Below, piece by piece: positions 35,076 to 43,639 of a stretch of 64,000 bases of DNA. The stretch is from Sulfuritalea sp. (GTDB taxonomy: Bacteria; Pseudomonadota; Gammaproteobacteria; Burkholderiales; Rhodocyclaceae). The position numbers and the translations under genes were made by a program. The notes under the pieces are model-generated. The model made no database searches, had not been told where the DNA came from, and was given only the letters and a program-made list of their open reading frames with translations. Positions within the stretch are counted from its first letter, which is position 1; each line of letters starts with the position of its first letter. The stretch spans positions 1-64,000 of the forward strand of contig NZ_JAFLDR010000018.1 of NCBI RefSeq assembly GCF_017302275.1, read 5' to 3'.

Positions 35076-35883
35076 GGATCAGGTCGTCGACGGCGGACAC
35101 CGAATCGGCATCGTCCGACAGCGCGCGCCCGATGGCCGCGGCGCAGGCATCGCGCGGCGCCACCCCGGAGGCGATCAGGTGGCCGGCATGCACCAGCAGG
35201 CGGGTGCTGGCGCCCTCGTCGAGGCCCTGGCCCTTGAGATTGCGCGTGAGGCCGGCGACCTTGACCAGTTGCGCGGCGACCGCGCCGGCGATGCCGGTCT
35301 CGCGCGCGACGATGGCGGCCTCGAGTTCCGCCGGGGGGTAGTCGAAATCGAGGGCGATGAAGCGCTGGCGGGTGCTCTGCTTGAGTTCCTTCAGCACGCT
35401 CTGGTAGCCGGGGTTGTAGGACACCACCAGCATGAAGTTGTCGGGGGCGCGCACCAGCTCGCCGCGCTTTTCCACCGGCAGCACGCGCCGCGTGTCGGTC
35501 AGCGGATGGATCACCACCGTGGTGTCCTTGCGCGCCTCGACGACTTCGTCGAGGTAGCAGATGGCACCGGCGCGCACGGCGGCGGTGAGCGGGCCGTCGA
35601 GCCAGACGGTTTCCTCGCCGGCCAGCAGGTAGCGCCCGACGAGATCGGCGCTGGTCAGGTCGTCATGGCAGGCGACGGTGACCAGCGGCCGGCCGAGCTG
35701 CCAGGCCATGTATTCGACGAAGCGGGTCTTGCCGCAACCTGTCGGTCCCTTGAGCAGCACCGGCAGCTTCTTGCCCGCCGCCGCGCGGAACAATTCGACC
35801 TCGCGGCCGACGGGCTGGTAATAGGGTTCGGCGGCGAAAGTTTCGAGTTCCGGCGCCAGGGCGTGGAGATGGGGTCGGTTCAT
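35062..35883 (-). CDS. NorQ/CbbQ-family MoxR AAA+ ATPase
   Basis: AAA+ ATPase of 273 aa. Walker A GPTGCGKT (about 47-54), Walker [11 protein letters not shown] and the sensor region [10 protein letters not shown] are clear. It is very close to the CbbQ/NirQ/NorQ family. It works with the VWA protein encoded next to it as a motor that activates or inserts metal into a partner enzyme. The divergently encoded HpaB-family flavoprotein starts 93 bases away; whether it is the client is unknown. Confidence 0.92.
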   Translation of the reverse strand: MNRPHLHALAPELETFAAEPYYQPVGREVELFRAAAGKKLPVLLKGPTGCGKTRFVEYMAWQLGRPLVTVACHDDLTSADLVGRYLLAGEETVWLDGPLTAAVRAGAICYLDEVVEARKDTTVVIHPLTDTRRVLPVEKRGELVRAPDNFMLVVSYNPGYQSVLKELKQSTRQRFIALDFDYPPAELEAAIVARETGIAGAVAAQLVKVAGLTRNLKGQGLDEGASTRLLVHAGHLIASGVAPRDACAAAIGRALSDDADSVSAVDDLIRAVF

Positions 35884-35976
35884 CGCGTGGGGTCCTCTGC
35901 CGGTCTTGGCCTGCCGGCTGGCTTCACTTTAGCAGCTTCGGCGGCTAGTATCTGCTGCCAGTCCCGGGAGAAACCC

Positions 35977-37491
35977 ATGCTGATGACTGCCGACGCCTAC
36001 CGCGAATCCCTGCGCCGCCTGAAGCCCCAAGTCTATGTCGATGGTCTCGCCGTGGCGTCGGTCGCCGACGACCCGGCCCTGGCCCCGGGCGTCAATGCCG
36101 TGGGCCTGAGTTACGACTTCGCACTGCGCGAGGACACCGCCGTGCTGATGCGCGTGGCCGCGGGCGACGGCGGCAAGGATTGCAACCGCATGCTGCATGT
36201 GCCGCAAAGCTGCGACGAGCTGCTGCAGAAGCTGGAGGCCGTGCGCCTGATCTGCCGCTACACCGGTTGCGCCCAGCGTTACCTGGCCGGCGACGCCATG
36301 GCCGGCATCCTGCAGGCCGCGCCGGCGCTCGACGCCGTGCACGGTACCGAGTACGCGGCCCGCGCCCGCGCCTACCATGAGCACATCCGCGACGCCGACC
36401 TGGCCGTCGGCATCGCCATGACCGACGCCAAGGGCGACCGCTCGCAACGTCCGCACGCCCAGGCCAACCCCGATGCCTACGTGCATATCGTCGAGCGCCG
36501 CGCCGACGGCATCGTGATTTCCGGCGCCAAGGCCATCGTCACCGGCGGGCCCTACATGCACGAATTGCTGGTGATGCCGGGGCGTGCCATGACCGACGCA
36601 GACGCCGAGTTCGCCGTCTGCTGCGCCGTGCCGATCGACGTCGATGGCCTCACCCTGGTGGCGCGCCCGGCGGGGCGCCCCGGCGAGGCCGCAGCGCTGT
36701 TCTCCAACCGCTACGGCCAGAGCACGGCCGTTTGCCTGTTCGACAAGGCCTTCGTGCCCTGGGAGCGCGTCTTCCTCGCCGGCGAGTGGCGCCACAGCGA
36801 GGAACTCACCTATGCCTACGCCACCCACCACCGCCACACCTGCATCGCCGCGCGCGCCGGCTACGGCGACCTGCTGATCGGCGCCGGTACGCTGATGACC
36901 GAGGCCAACGGCCTCGACACCGGGCATGCCCACGGCCTGCGCGAAGCCATGACCGAGTTGATCACCATCGTCGAGGGCTTCTATGCCTGCGGTGTCGCCG
37001 CCTCGGTGTATGCGACGCAGGAAGCCGGTGGCATCGCCATGCCCGACGCGGTGTTCGCCAACATCGGCAAACTGCTGCTGGCGACGCAGATCTACGACAT
37101 GCAGCGCCTCGCCCACGAAGTTTCGGGCGGCCTGATCGTCACCCTGCCCGGCCCCGACGAGGACCACAACCCGGCCACCGCCGGACGCATCTCGGAAGTG
37201 CTGACCGCGCGCTCGGACGTGCCCTACGAGAAGCGCATCGCCGTGGCGCGCTTCATCGAGGACCTCACCGCCTCCTACCAGGCCGGCTGGTATTCGGTGA
37301 TCAGCCTGCACGGCGGCGGCTCGCCGGCCGCCATGAAGAAGGAGATATTTCGCCGCTATCCGCTGGCCGATCGCGTCGAGCTGCTTGAAAATCTGCTTGA
37401 CCGGGGTATGCTGTCCGACTCGCGGTGCCGTATCGCCATCGGTCGCCAGCCCGGGCGCTGTTGTGCCGAGGGTTGCAAGCCCGACAACTGA
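35977..37491 (+). CDS. HpaB/4-hydroxybutyryl-CoA dehydratase family flavoprotein
   Basis: Protein of 504 aa, acyl-CoA-dehydrogenase-like fold of the 4-hydroxyphenylacetate 3-hydroxylase superfamily. Overall it looks closer to 4-hydroxybutyryl-CoA dehydratase (AbfD) than to HpaB (MTADAYRESLRRLKPQVYVDG; GDRSQRPH; VSGGLIVTLPG). By my alignment from memory, of the four AbfD [4Fe-4S] ligands only Cys98 and His285 remain: Cys103 is Tyr102 and Cys299 is Ala292. It may therefore hold FAD but no cluster and do a different reaction, such as an isomerisation or oxidation of a CoA thioester. GGGAG lies 6 bases before the ATG. Confidence 0.8.
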   Translation: MLMTADAYRESLRRLKPQVYVDGLAVASVADDPALAPGVNAVGLSYDFALREDTAVLMRVAAGDGGKDCNRMLHVPQSCDELLQKLEAVRLICRYTGCAQRYLAGDAMAGILQAAPALDAVHGTEYAARARAYHEHIRDADLAVGIAMTDAKGDRSQRPHAQANPDAYVHIVERRADGIVISGAKAIVTGGPYMHELLVMPGRAMTDADAEFAVCCAVPIDVDGLTLVARPAGRPGEAAALFSNRYGQSTAVCLFDKAFVPWERVFLAGEWRHSEELTYAYATHHRHTCIAARAGYGDLLIGAGTLMTEANGLDTGHAHGLREAMTELITIVEGFYACGVAASVYATQEAGGIAMPDAVFANIGKLLLATQIYDMQRLAHEVSGGLIVTLPGPDEDHNPATAGRISEVLTARSDVPYEKRIAVARFIEDLTASYQAGWYSVISLHGGGSPAAMKKEIFRRYPLADRVELLENLLDRGMLSDSRCRIAIGRQPGRCCAEGCKPDN

Positions 37492-37525
37492 AGCCTTCCA
37501 CCCACTTTTTTTGCTGAGCCCCGCC

Positions 37526-38098
37526 ATGAACATGACTGGAATGCATGCCGCCCTGGCGGCAATCCTGATATGCCTCGCCACTCCCGGCGAGGCCGGCCGT
37601 GCCGGCAGTCGCTCGTCGTCCTCGAAGTCGAGCGCCAGCCCGCCGCCGTCCGCAACGAAGAGCGCGTATCGCGACGCGGCCACGCCGGCTAAAAGCGGAG
37701 GGATCAATATCAACATCAATACCGGCAGTTCGTCTGCCGGTGGCGCATCGTCGACCGGTGTGGCCGCCGGTGCCGCAGTCGGTGTCGCGGCGGGCGCGAT
37801 CGCAGGATCCGCAGCGGCGAAGAAATCGCCCGACGACCCGCAGCGCGAGATGGACCGGCAGAGCCAGCAGGTGGAGCTGGCGCGGATCGCCGACGAAAAA
37901 CGCCGGGCGGATGAAAAGCGCAAGGCCGAGGAACTCGAGCGGCTGGCCAGGGAAGCCGAGGAGGATCGCAAGCAGGAAGCGGCGCGCCTTGCAGCGGAAA
38001 AGAAAAAGAGGGAAGTCGCTCGGCAGCAAACCGATGTCACCCCCCGCTGCGTGCTGAAGCCGGTAATGACGGACGCCGAGATCGCGCGCTGCCGCTGA
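37526..38098 (+). CDS. Exported low-complexity/coiled-coil hypothetical protein
   Basis: Protein of 190 aa. It has a signal peptide (MHAALAAILICLATPGEA), a Ser-rich stretch, GGININI repeats, a small-residue helix (TGVAAGAAVGVAAGAIAGSAAA) and a charged coiled-coil segment rich in Glu, Arg and Lys (about 115-170), ending with two cysteines. Probably periplasmic or outer-membrane associated. No known family recognised. The stop codon overlaps the start of a diverged 25-bp repeat copy. Confidence 0.75.
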   Translation: MNMTGMHAALAAILICLATPGEAGRAGSRSSSSKSSASPPPSATKSAYRDAATPAKSGGINININTGSSSAGGASSTGVAAGAAVGVAAGAIAGSAAAKKSPDDPQREMDRQSQQVELARIADEKRRADEKRKAEELERLAREAEEDRKQEAARLAAEKKKREVARQQTDVTPRCVLKPVMTDAEIARCR

Positions 38099-38119
38099 GT
38101 CGGCGCCGACGGCACGGCG
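38098..38119 (-). repeat. 25-bp dispersed repeat, diverged copy at a stop codon
   Basis: AGTCGGCGCCGA then CGGCACGGCG, 20 of 22 core positions; its first base is the last base of the preceding TGA stop. Confidence 0.65.
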
Positions 38120-38135
38120 GCACATCGTGCCGCCG
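38115..38135. terminator. Hairpin between convergent genes
   Basis: Perfect 9-bp stem CGGCGGCAC / GTGCCGCCG with loop ATC. No good U-tract on either side, so termination is likely but weak by sequence. Confidence 0.5.
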
Positions 38136-38141
38136 CCGGAT

Positions 38142-38723
38142 TTACTTGCGCTCGCCCCCCACGTACTGGCTGCGCAAGCGCTCCAGCCCCTGGCGAAAGG
38201 CCTCGGCATCGCCGTAGTCGAAAAACCGCGGATAGCGCCCGTGCGCTGCTTCGACGCGCCGCGCATGCTTGATCGGGCACCAGTATTGCTCGGTGCGTGC
38301 GGCCACTTCGCGGGTGTAGGCGGCGATGCCGTTGCCGTAGGAACAGTAGAAGCAGTTGAATTTTTCGACCAGGTTCAGGTAGGGCAGGTCGGCGCGGTCG
38401 AACACCAGGTAGTCGGCACGGCGCACTTTCGGGATGCGGTAGATAGGGAAACAGACCGCCTGATACACGCTCACGAAAAGGTCGAGCAGCAGGAACGGGA
38501 TCCAGCCGGCGTAGATCAGCGGCGCTGTCAGCGCGACCAGCGGCCGCGCCTGCCCCACGAAGCGGAGCAGGCCGACCCGGTAGCGGCGCTGCTGGCACAG
38601 GAACTCGTCGGCGAGCTGCGTCCGCTTCTGGCCGAACTCCTCGCGCGCCTTGCGATACTCGTCCTCGAGCTCGTCCTGAAGGGCTCGAATGCGCGCCAGC
38701 AGTTCATCAATAGTGGGTGGCAC
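38142..38723 (-). CDS. Conserved membrane protein, unknown function
   Basis: Predicted 193-aa protein. An N-terminal coiled coil (IRALQDELEDEYRKAREEFGQ), two adjacent hydrophobic segments (LVALTAPLIYAGWIPFLLLDLF), and a C-terminal part with FNCFYCSYGNG and YWCPIKHARR, whose cysteines could bind metal. GTG at 38723 is chosen because GGAG lies 6 bases upstream and because a longer frame would start inside the transcription terminator of livK. No function can be assigned. Confidence 0.72.
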   Translation of the reverse strand: MPPTIDELLARIRALQDELEDEYRKAREEFGQKRTQLADEFLCQQRRYRVGLLRFVGQARPLVALTAPLIYAGWIPFLLLDLFVSVYQAVCFPIYRIPKVRRADYLVFDRADLPYLNLVEKFNCFYCSYGNGIAAYTREVAARTEQYWCPIKHARRVEAAHGRYPRFFDYGDAEAFRQGLERLRSQYVGGERK

Positions 38724-38742
38724 CGCATTCTCCAGGGGATCG

Positions 38743-38775
38743 TCAAAAAAATACGGGCGTCCCACGGACGCCCGC
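38743..38775 (-). terminator. Intrinsic terminator of the liv operon
   Basis: Minus strand: GC stem CGGGCGTCC / GGACGCCCG with a short loop, then TATTTTTTT. It lies 34 bases after the livK-like stop. Confidence 0.85.
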
Positions 38776-38808
38776 TGCTTGCCGCAAGCTGCCCGATCGG
38801 GCGGGCCG

Positions 38809-39987
38809 TTACTGCGTGAGGTAGTCCGTCACCGCGACCCAGCGGCCGTTCTGGATCTGGCCGACCTTGGACTTGTCGTTGCCCAGATGCTGCTTGGGTC
38901 CGAACTTGTACTCGGGGCTGCCGAACATGTCGCGCGCGAAGGTGGTGCTCTCCAGGGTCTTGATGAAGTTGTCGGTGGTCAGGTTCGGCCCCGTCTTCTT
39001 CGCCGTCTGCATGAACATGTCCATCGCCACATAGCCATAGGCCGAGAACAGGCCGGGGTCCTCGTTGAACTTGGCCTTGTAGGATGCGAACCAGTCGCGC
39101 ACGTTCTTCGACGGGTCGTCTGCGTACGGTACCGCGACCTGATGGAAGGCATAGAGCCCGTCCATGGCCTTGCCGCCCAGCTTGTGGATCAGGTCCGTAT
39201 AGGCCGCCGAGGAACCGACGAAGTTCGGGTTCCAGCCCATCTTGCGCGCCGTGCCGATGGTGCCGATGGTCTCGCGGATGATGGTGCCGAGCACGACCGT
39301 GTCGCAATCCGCCGCCTTCATTTTCGACACCTGGGCCGAGAAATCGGTGGCGCCGCGCTTGAAGGAGGTCTTTTCGGCGAAGGCCATGTTGATGTCCTTG
39401 AGGCCGTCCTCGGCGCCCTTGAGCACTTCGGTGCCGAAGTCGTCATCCTGGTAGATGACGCAGAACTTCTTGGCGCCGCGCTCCTTGACCATCCACGACA
39501 TGCCCTTGCGCATCTGGTTGTAATAGGGCGCGGCGAAGGAGAACTTGAGCTTGTGCAACGGCTCGTACATTTCACGCGCCGCGGTGAGCGGGAAGAGGTT
39601 CATCACGCCCTTGTCGAACAGGGTCGGGAAGGTGGCGAGGTTCACCGCCGTGCCGATGGTGCCGACCATGGCGAAGAGCTTGTCCTGCTGCACCATCTTC
39701 TGCGCCGCGAGCAGGCCCTTCTTCGGATCGTAGCCGGAATCCTCGGCGATGAACTTGACCTTGCGCCCGTTGATGCCGCCGGATTCGTTGACCTCGTCGA
39801 CGCGCATCTGCATGCCGAAGCGCAGGGCCTTGCCGAAGCCGGCCAGCGGCCCGGAAAGGTCCTGGATGGTGCCGATCACGATTTCGTTCTTGCTGACGCC
39901 CATCTGCTCCGCGGCGATCGCCGTGGTGCCGGCGCCGACTCCTGCAACGGCCAGCGCGGCGACGGCCAGTTTCATGCTTTTCTTCAT
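38809..39987 (-). CDS. LivK-type ABC transporter substrate-binding protein
   Basis: Exported binding protein of 392 aa (type I periplasmic fold: IVIGTIQDLSGPLAGFGKALRFGMQMRVDEVNESGGINGRKV). The signal peptide is about 26 residues. It delivers its ligand to the LivHMGF permease encoded upstream. Because an acyl-CoA ligase is in the same operon, the ligand may be an aromatic or fatty acid instead of an amino acid; this is inference. A weak 25-bp repeat match falls in the signal peptide (GVGAGTTA). Confidence 0.9.
   Translation of the reverse strand: MKKSMKLAVAALAVAGVGAGTTAIAAEQMGVSKNEIVIGTIQDLSGPLAGFGKALRFGMQMRVDEVNESGGINGRKVKFIAEDSGYDPKKGLLAAQKMVQQDKLFAMVGTIGTAVNLATFPTLFDKGVMNLFPLTAAREMYEPLHKLKFSFAAPYYNQMRKGMSWMVKERGAKKFCVIYQDDDFGTEVLKGAEDGLKDINMAFAEKTSFKRGATDFSAQVSKMKAADCDTVVLGTIIRETIGTIGTARKMGWNPNFVGSSAAYTDLIHKLGGKAMDGLYAFHQVAVPYADDPSKNVRDWFASYKAKFNEDPGLFSAYGYVAMDMFMQTAKKTGPNLTTDNFIKTLESTTFARDMFGSPEYKFGPKQHLGNDKSKVGQIQNGRWVAVTDYLTQ
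39919..39943 (+). repeat. Weak match to the 25-bp repeat in the LivK signal peptide
   Basis: 21 of 25 positions (CGCCGTGGTG then GCGCCGACTCCT). It could be chance in an Ala/Gly/Thr-rich signal peptide. Confidence 0.4.
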
Positions 39988-40025
39988 GGTTTCTCCTCGT
40001 TATGGGTACTGCTGAATCAATCGGG

Positions 40026-41894
40026 CTAATCCCGGTACATCGACTCGATCAGCTCGGCATATTTCTGACTGACTAGCTTACGCTTTAGTTTCATGGTCGG
40101 GGTCAGTTCCTCGTCCTCGGCGCCGAGCTTCCTGTCGATCAGGCGGAACTTCTTGATCTGCTCAACGCGCGCGAACTGCTTGTTGACCCGCTCGATTTCG
40201 CCCTCGATCAGTTTCTGCACTTCCGCCGTCCGCGTCAGGCTGGCGTAGTTGGAGAAGGGCACGTCGTGGTCCTGGGCGAATTTCTCGACGTTCTCCTGGT
40301 CGATCATGATCAGGCAGACGAGATAGGGCCGCTTGTCGCCGATGACCACGGCGTCGGTGACATAGGGCGAGAACTTGAGCTGGTTCTCCAGCTCGGAGGG
40401 CGTGATGTTCTTGCCGCCCGCCGTGATGATGATGTCCTTGAGGCGGTCGGAGATGCGGAAGTAGCCGTCGCCATCCACCGTGCCGACGTCGCCGGTATGC
40501 AGCCAGCCCTCGGCGTCGATGGTCTCGGCGGTCTTCTCCGGCTGGTTGAGGTAGCCCATGAAGACGTTGGGCCCGCGCACCAGGATCTCGCCCTCGTCGG
40601 AAAGCCGCACCTCGTTGGGCGCGTTGGCGATGCCGATGGAGCCCGGCTTGATGCGCTCGACCGGCGTGCCGACGGCGACGCTGCCGGTCTCGGTCATGCC
40701 CCAGACTTCCAGCATCGGCACGCCCAGCGCCATGTACCAGCGCACCAGGTCGGGCGAGATCGGCGCGGCACCCGTGATCAGCATGCGACTGCGGTGGATG
40801 CCGATCAGCTTCCTCACATTGTTCAGCACCAGCAGCCGCGCCAGCCAGTGGGCGAGTTCGAGCCCGCTGCCGATGGCCTCGCCCTTTTCGTAGCGGCGCA
40901 CCTTCTCCAGGCCGATGCCGATGGCCAGCTTGTAGGCCCATTGTTCGAAGGCATTGGATTCCTTGAGCGCGATGCTGACGCCGGAATAGAACTTCTCCCA
41001 GACGCGCGGCACGGCGCCGAACACGGTGGGCGCGATTTCGCGCACGTTCTCGGGAATGGTTTCCGGGTTCTCGACGAAGTTGAGCTTGGTGCCGGTGTAG
41101 AGCGAGAAATAGGCGCCGCTGGAGCGCTCGGCGACGTGGCACAGCGGCAGGAAGCACATCCGCTCGTCGTCCTCGTTCTGCGCCGTGGCACGGTTGAAGC
41201 TCTTCACCGCCGACAGCAGGTTGGCGTGCGAGAGCATCGCGCCCTTGGGCTTGCCCGTGGTGCCCGAGGTGTAGATCAGGATCGCCAGGTCTTCGGGCTT
41301 GCGCGCTGCGGTGCGCGCCTGCCACTCGGCATCGGCCGCCGCCTGGCCCAGGCTCGCAAGGCGTTCGCGCCCCAGCTCGCGCAGGCGCTCGAAACTGATC
41401 ACCTGCTCGTCGTGCAGGTCGCGCAGGCCCTCCATGTCCCAGACCACGATGCGGCGCAGCAGCGGCAGGCGCTCGCGCACTTCGAGCAGCTTGTCGAGCT
41501 GCTCGTCGTCCTCGACGAAGACCAGCACGGAGTGCGAATCGCCGGTCAGGTACTCGACCTGGGGTGACGCGTCGGTCGGATAGATGCCCGAGCTGACGCC
41601 GCCGCAGGAGAGCACGGCGAGGTCGGAGAACAGCCATTCCTGGCGCGTGTTGCCGAGTATCGAGGCCGTCTCGCCGATGTCGAAGCCCAGTTCGATGAGG
41701 CCCATGCCGGCCTCGCGCACGATGACGCCGACCTGGTTCCACGACAGGCTCTGCCAGAGGCCGTACTTCTTCTGCCGGAACAGCGTCAGCTCGCCGCGTT
41801 GGGCGACGCCGTTCCAGAACATCTCGGCCATGTTGTCGCCAGGAACGACGACGCGTTCCTCGGCCCAGTAGCGCTTGCCGTCAAGCTGCCACAT
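40026..41894 (-). CDS. Long-chain acyl-CoA synthetase (AMP-forming)
   Basis: Acyl-CoA ligase of 622 aa. The AMP-binding motif ILIYTSGTTGKPKGAML and the later GWLHTGDVGTVDGDGYFRISDRLKDIIITAGGKNI are intact. It activates a carboxylic acid with ATP and CoA at the inner membrane, trapping it in the cell. It sits between livF and livK in one operon, so it probably acts on what the transporter imports (vectorial acylation). It starts 3 bases after livF ends. Confidence 0.92.
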   Translation of the reverse strand: MWQLDGKRYWAEERVVVPGDNMAEMFWNGVAQRGELTLFRQKKYGLWQSLSWNQVGVIVREAGMGLIELGFDIGETASILGNTRQEWLFSDLAVLSCGGVSSGIYPTDASPQVEYLTGDSHSVLVFVEDDEQLDKLLEVRERLPLLRRIVVWDMEGLRDLHDEQVISFERLRELGRERLASLGQAAADAEWQARTAARKPEDLAILIYTSGTTGKPKGAMLSHANLLSAVKSFNRATAQNEDDERMCFLPLCHVAERSSGAYFSLYTGTKLNFVENPETIPENVREIAPTVFGAVPRVWEKFYSGVSIALKESNAFEQWAYKLAIGIGLEKVRRYEKGEAIGSGLELAHWLARLLVLNNVRKLIGIHRSRMLITGAAPISPDLVRWYMALGVPMLEVWGMTETGSVAVGTPVERIKPGSIGIANAPNEVRLSDEGEILVRGPNVFMGYLNQPEKTAETIDAEGWLHTGDVGTVDGDGYFRISDRLKDIIITAGGKNITPSELENQLKFSPYVTDAVVIGDKRPYLVCLIMIDQENVEKFAQDHDVPFSNYASLTRTAEVQKLIEGEIERVNKQFARVEQIKKFRLIDRKLGAEDEELTPTMKLKRKLVSQKYAELIESMYRD

Positions 41895-41897
41895 GGT

Positions 41898-42686
41898 TTA
41901 TCTCCATGTCTTCTTCTTCTTCCAGCGCCGCCCTTCGCGCACGCCCGACTCCTTGGCGCCGAGGTAGAACTCCTTGATGTCCTCCTTCTCGCGCAGCGCG
42001 GCGCAGGTGTCGTGCATGACGATGCGGCCGATCTCCAGCACGTAGCCGTAGTCGGCGTACTTCAGCGCGATGTGGGCGTTCTGCTCGACCACCAGCAGGG
42101 TCACGCCGCGCTCGCGGTTGATGCGGATGATGATCTCGAAGATCTCCTTGGTCAGCTTGGGCGACAGGCCCAGGCTGGGTTCGTCGAGCAGCATCATCGT
42201 CGGCTTGGCCAGCAGGGCACGGCTGATCGCCAGCATCTGTTGCTGGCCGCCGGAAAGCTGGCCGGCCGGCTGGTCGCGGCGCTCCTTGAGGATGGGGAAG
42301 TAGGCGTAGACGTCCTCGATGTCCTTCGCCACCTGGTCCCTGTCGTGGGTGGGCCGCGTGTAGGCGCCCATCAGCAGGTTCTCGCGCACCGTCAGCAGCG
42401 GGAATATCTCGCGCCCCTCGGGCACCTGCACCAGGCCCTGGCGCACGATCCAGGCCGGATCGCGGCCCTCGAGCTTTTCATGGCGGAAGAGGATGCTGCC
42501 CTTCTGCGGATCGAGGATGCCGGAGATGGTCTTCAGGATCGTGGTCTTGCCGGCACCGTTCGATCCGAGCACGGTGACCACCGAACCCGGCGCCACCGAG
42601 AGCGATACGCCGCGGATCGCCTTGACCGCGCCGTAGGCAGCCTCGACGTTGTTGAGCTGCAGGATGGGCGGCGACTCAGTCGTCAT
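41898..42686 (-). CDS. livF: LivF-type ABC transporter ATP-binding protein
   Basis: ATPase subunit of 262 aa for a branched-chain-type importer. Walker A GSNGAGKTT, signature LSGGQQQML and Walker B MMLLDEPSLGLSP are visible. The C-terminus (GRRWKKKKTW) is unusually basic. It overlaps livG by 11 bases. Confidence 0.92.
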   Translation of the reverse strand: MTTESPPILQLNNVEAAYGAVKAIRGVSLSVAPGSVVTVLGSNGAGKTTILKTISGILDPQKGSILFRHEKLEGRDPAWIVRQGLVQVPEGREIFPLLTVRENLLMGAYTRPTHDRDQVAKDIEDVYAYFPILKERRDQPAGQLSGGQQQMLAISRALLAKPTMMLLDEPSLGLSPKLTKEIFEIIIRINRERGVTLLVVEQNAHIALKYADYGYVLEIGRIVMHDTCAALREKEDIKEFYLGAKESGVREGRRWKKKKTWR

Positions 42687-43452
42687 CGGCGCCCCCCAGG
42701 TAGGCCTCGATCACGCCAGGATGCGCCTGCACTTCTTCCGGCGTGCCCAGCGTCAGCACTTCGCCGAGGTTCAGCGCCAGGACGCGGTCGGAAACACGCG
42801 AGACCAGGCCCATGTCATGCTCGACCATGATCACCGTGATGCCGAGGTCGGCCTTGATGTCCTCGATCCAGAAGCCCATGTCCTCGGTTTCCTCGGTGTT
42901 GAGGCCGGAGGAGGGCTCGTCGAGCAGCAGCAGGCGCGGCCGCATCGACAAGGCGCGCGCCAGTTCCACCACCTTGCGCACGCCGTAGGGCAGGCCGACG
43001 ACGAGGCTGTCGCGGTAATGCTGCAGGTCGAGGAACTCGATGACTTCCTCGACCTGGCGGCGGAACTCGAGTTCGGCGCGGCGCACCGAGCCGGTGAACA
43101 GCAGGTCCTGCACCCAGCCGGTATGACGGTGGCAATGGCGGCCGACCAGCAGGTTCTGCAGCACCGTGGCGTGCTCGAAGAGTTCGATGTTCTGGAAAGT
43201 GCGGGCGATGCCGTGGCGCGCCACCACATGCGGCGGCATGCGCGAAATCACCTCGCCCTCGAAGCGCACCTCGCCCGTGGTCGGCCGGTAAAGCGCCGAG
43301 ATCAGGTTGAAGATCGTCGTCTTGCCGGCGCCGTTCGGCCCGATCAGCGAGAACACCTCGTTGGGCCAGACCTCGAAGGAAACCTTGTTGACCGCAAGCA
43401 GCCCGCCGAAGCGGACCGACAAGTCGACGGCTTCGAGCATCGGCGCGGTCAT
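42676..43452 (-). CDS. livG: LivG-type ABC transporter ATP-binding protein
   Basis: ATPase subunit of 258 aa. Walker A GPNGAGKTT, the LivG-type insertion (TARTFQNIELFEHATVLQNLLVG here as IARTFQNIELF), and Walker B LLLLDEPSSGLNTEE. ATG at 43452 has GGGGAGG upstream, at the downstream edge of a structured repeat that separates it from livM. Confidence 0.92.
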   Translation of the reverse strand: MTAPMLEAVDLSVRFGGLLAVNKVSFEVWPNEVFSLIGPNGAGKTTIFNLISALYRPTTGEVRFEGEVISRMPPHVVARHGIARTFQNIELFEHATVLQNLLVGRHCHRHTGWVQDLLFTGSVRRAELEFRRQVEEVIEFLDLQHYRDSLVVGLPYGVRKVVELARALSMRPRLLLLDEPSSGLNTEETEDMGFWIEDIKADLGITVIMVEHDMGLVSRVSDRVLALNLGEVLTLGTPEEVQAHPGVIEAYLGGADDD

Positions 43453-43489
43453 GCGACCTCCCCGAGCGGGCGCAGCCCGCGAACAACCG

Positions 43490-43600
43490 TCACCCCCTCT
43501 CGCGGAGAGGGGGGCGTAGGCGGGGTTTCGCAAAGCACCGCTTTGCGCCGCCGCAGCCAGCCGGCCATGCAGGGCCGGCCGAGGAGCGGGGAGAGAGCCC
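43490..43600. repeat. Structured dispersed repeat, copy X (between livM and livG)
   Basis: Shares an ordered core with 62005-62115: GTCACCCC, GGGTTTCGC, hairpin GCAAAGC-ACC-GCTTTGC (43530-43546), GCCGCAGCC, hairpin GCCGGCC-ATGCAG-GGCCGGC (43560-43579). Both hairpins differ from the other copy by paired, compensating changes. Confidence 0.8.
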
Positions 43601-43639
43601 ACCCAACCCATCGAAGATGAAATGAGAGAACCTGTTTTC

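Noticed and set aside
35929-38598. 889-codon minus-strand frame opposite the HpaB-family gene and the following gene
   Set aside because: Antisense to well-supported genes; low-complexity His/Gly-rich translation typical of mirror frames.
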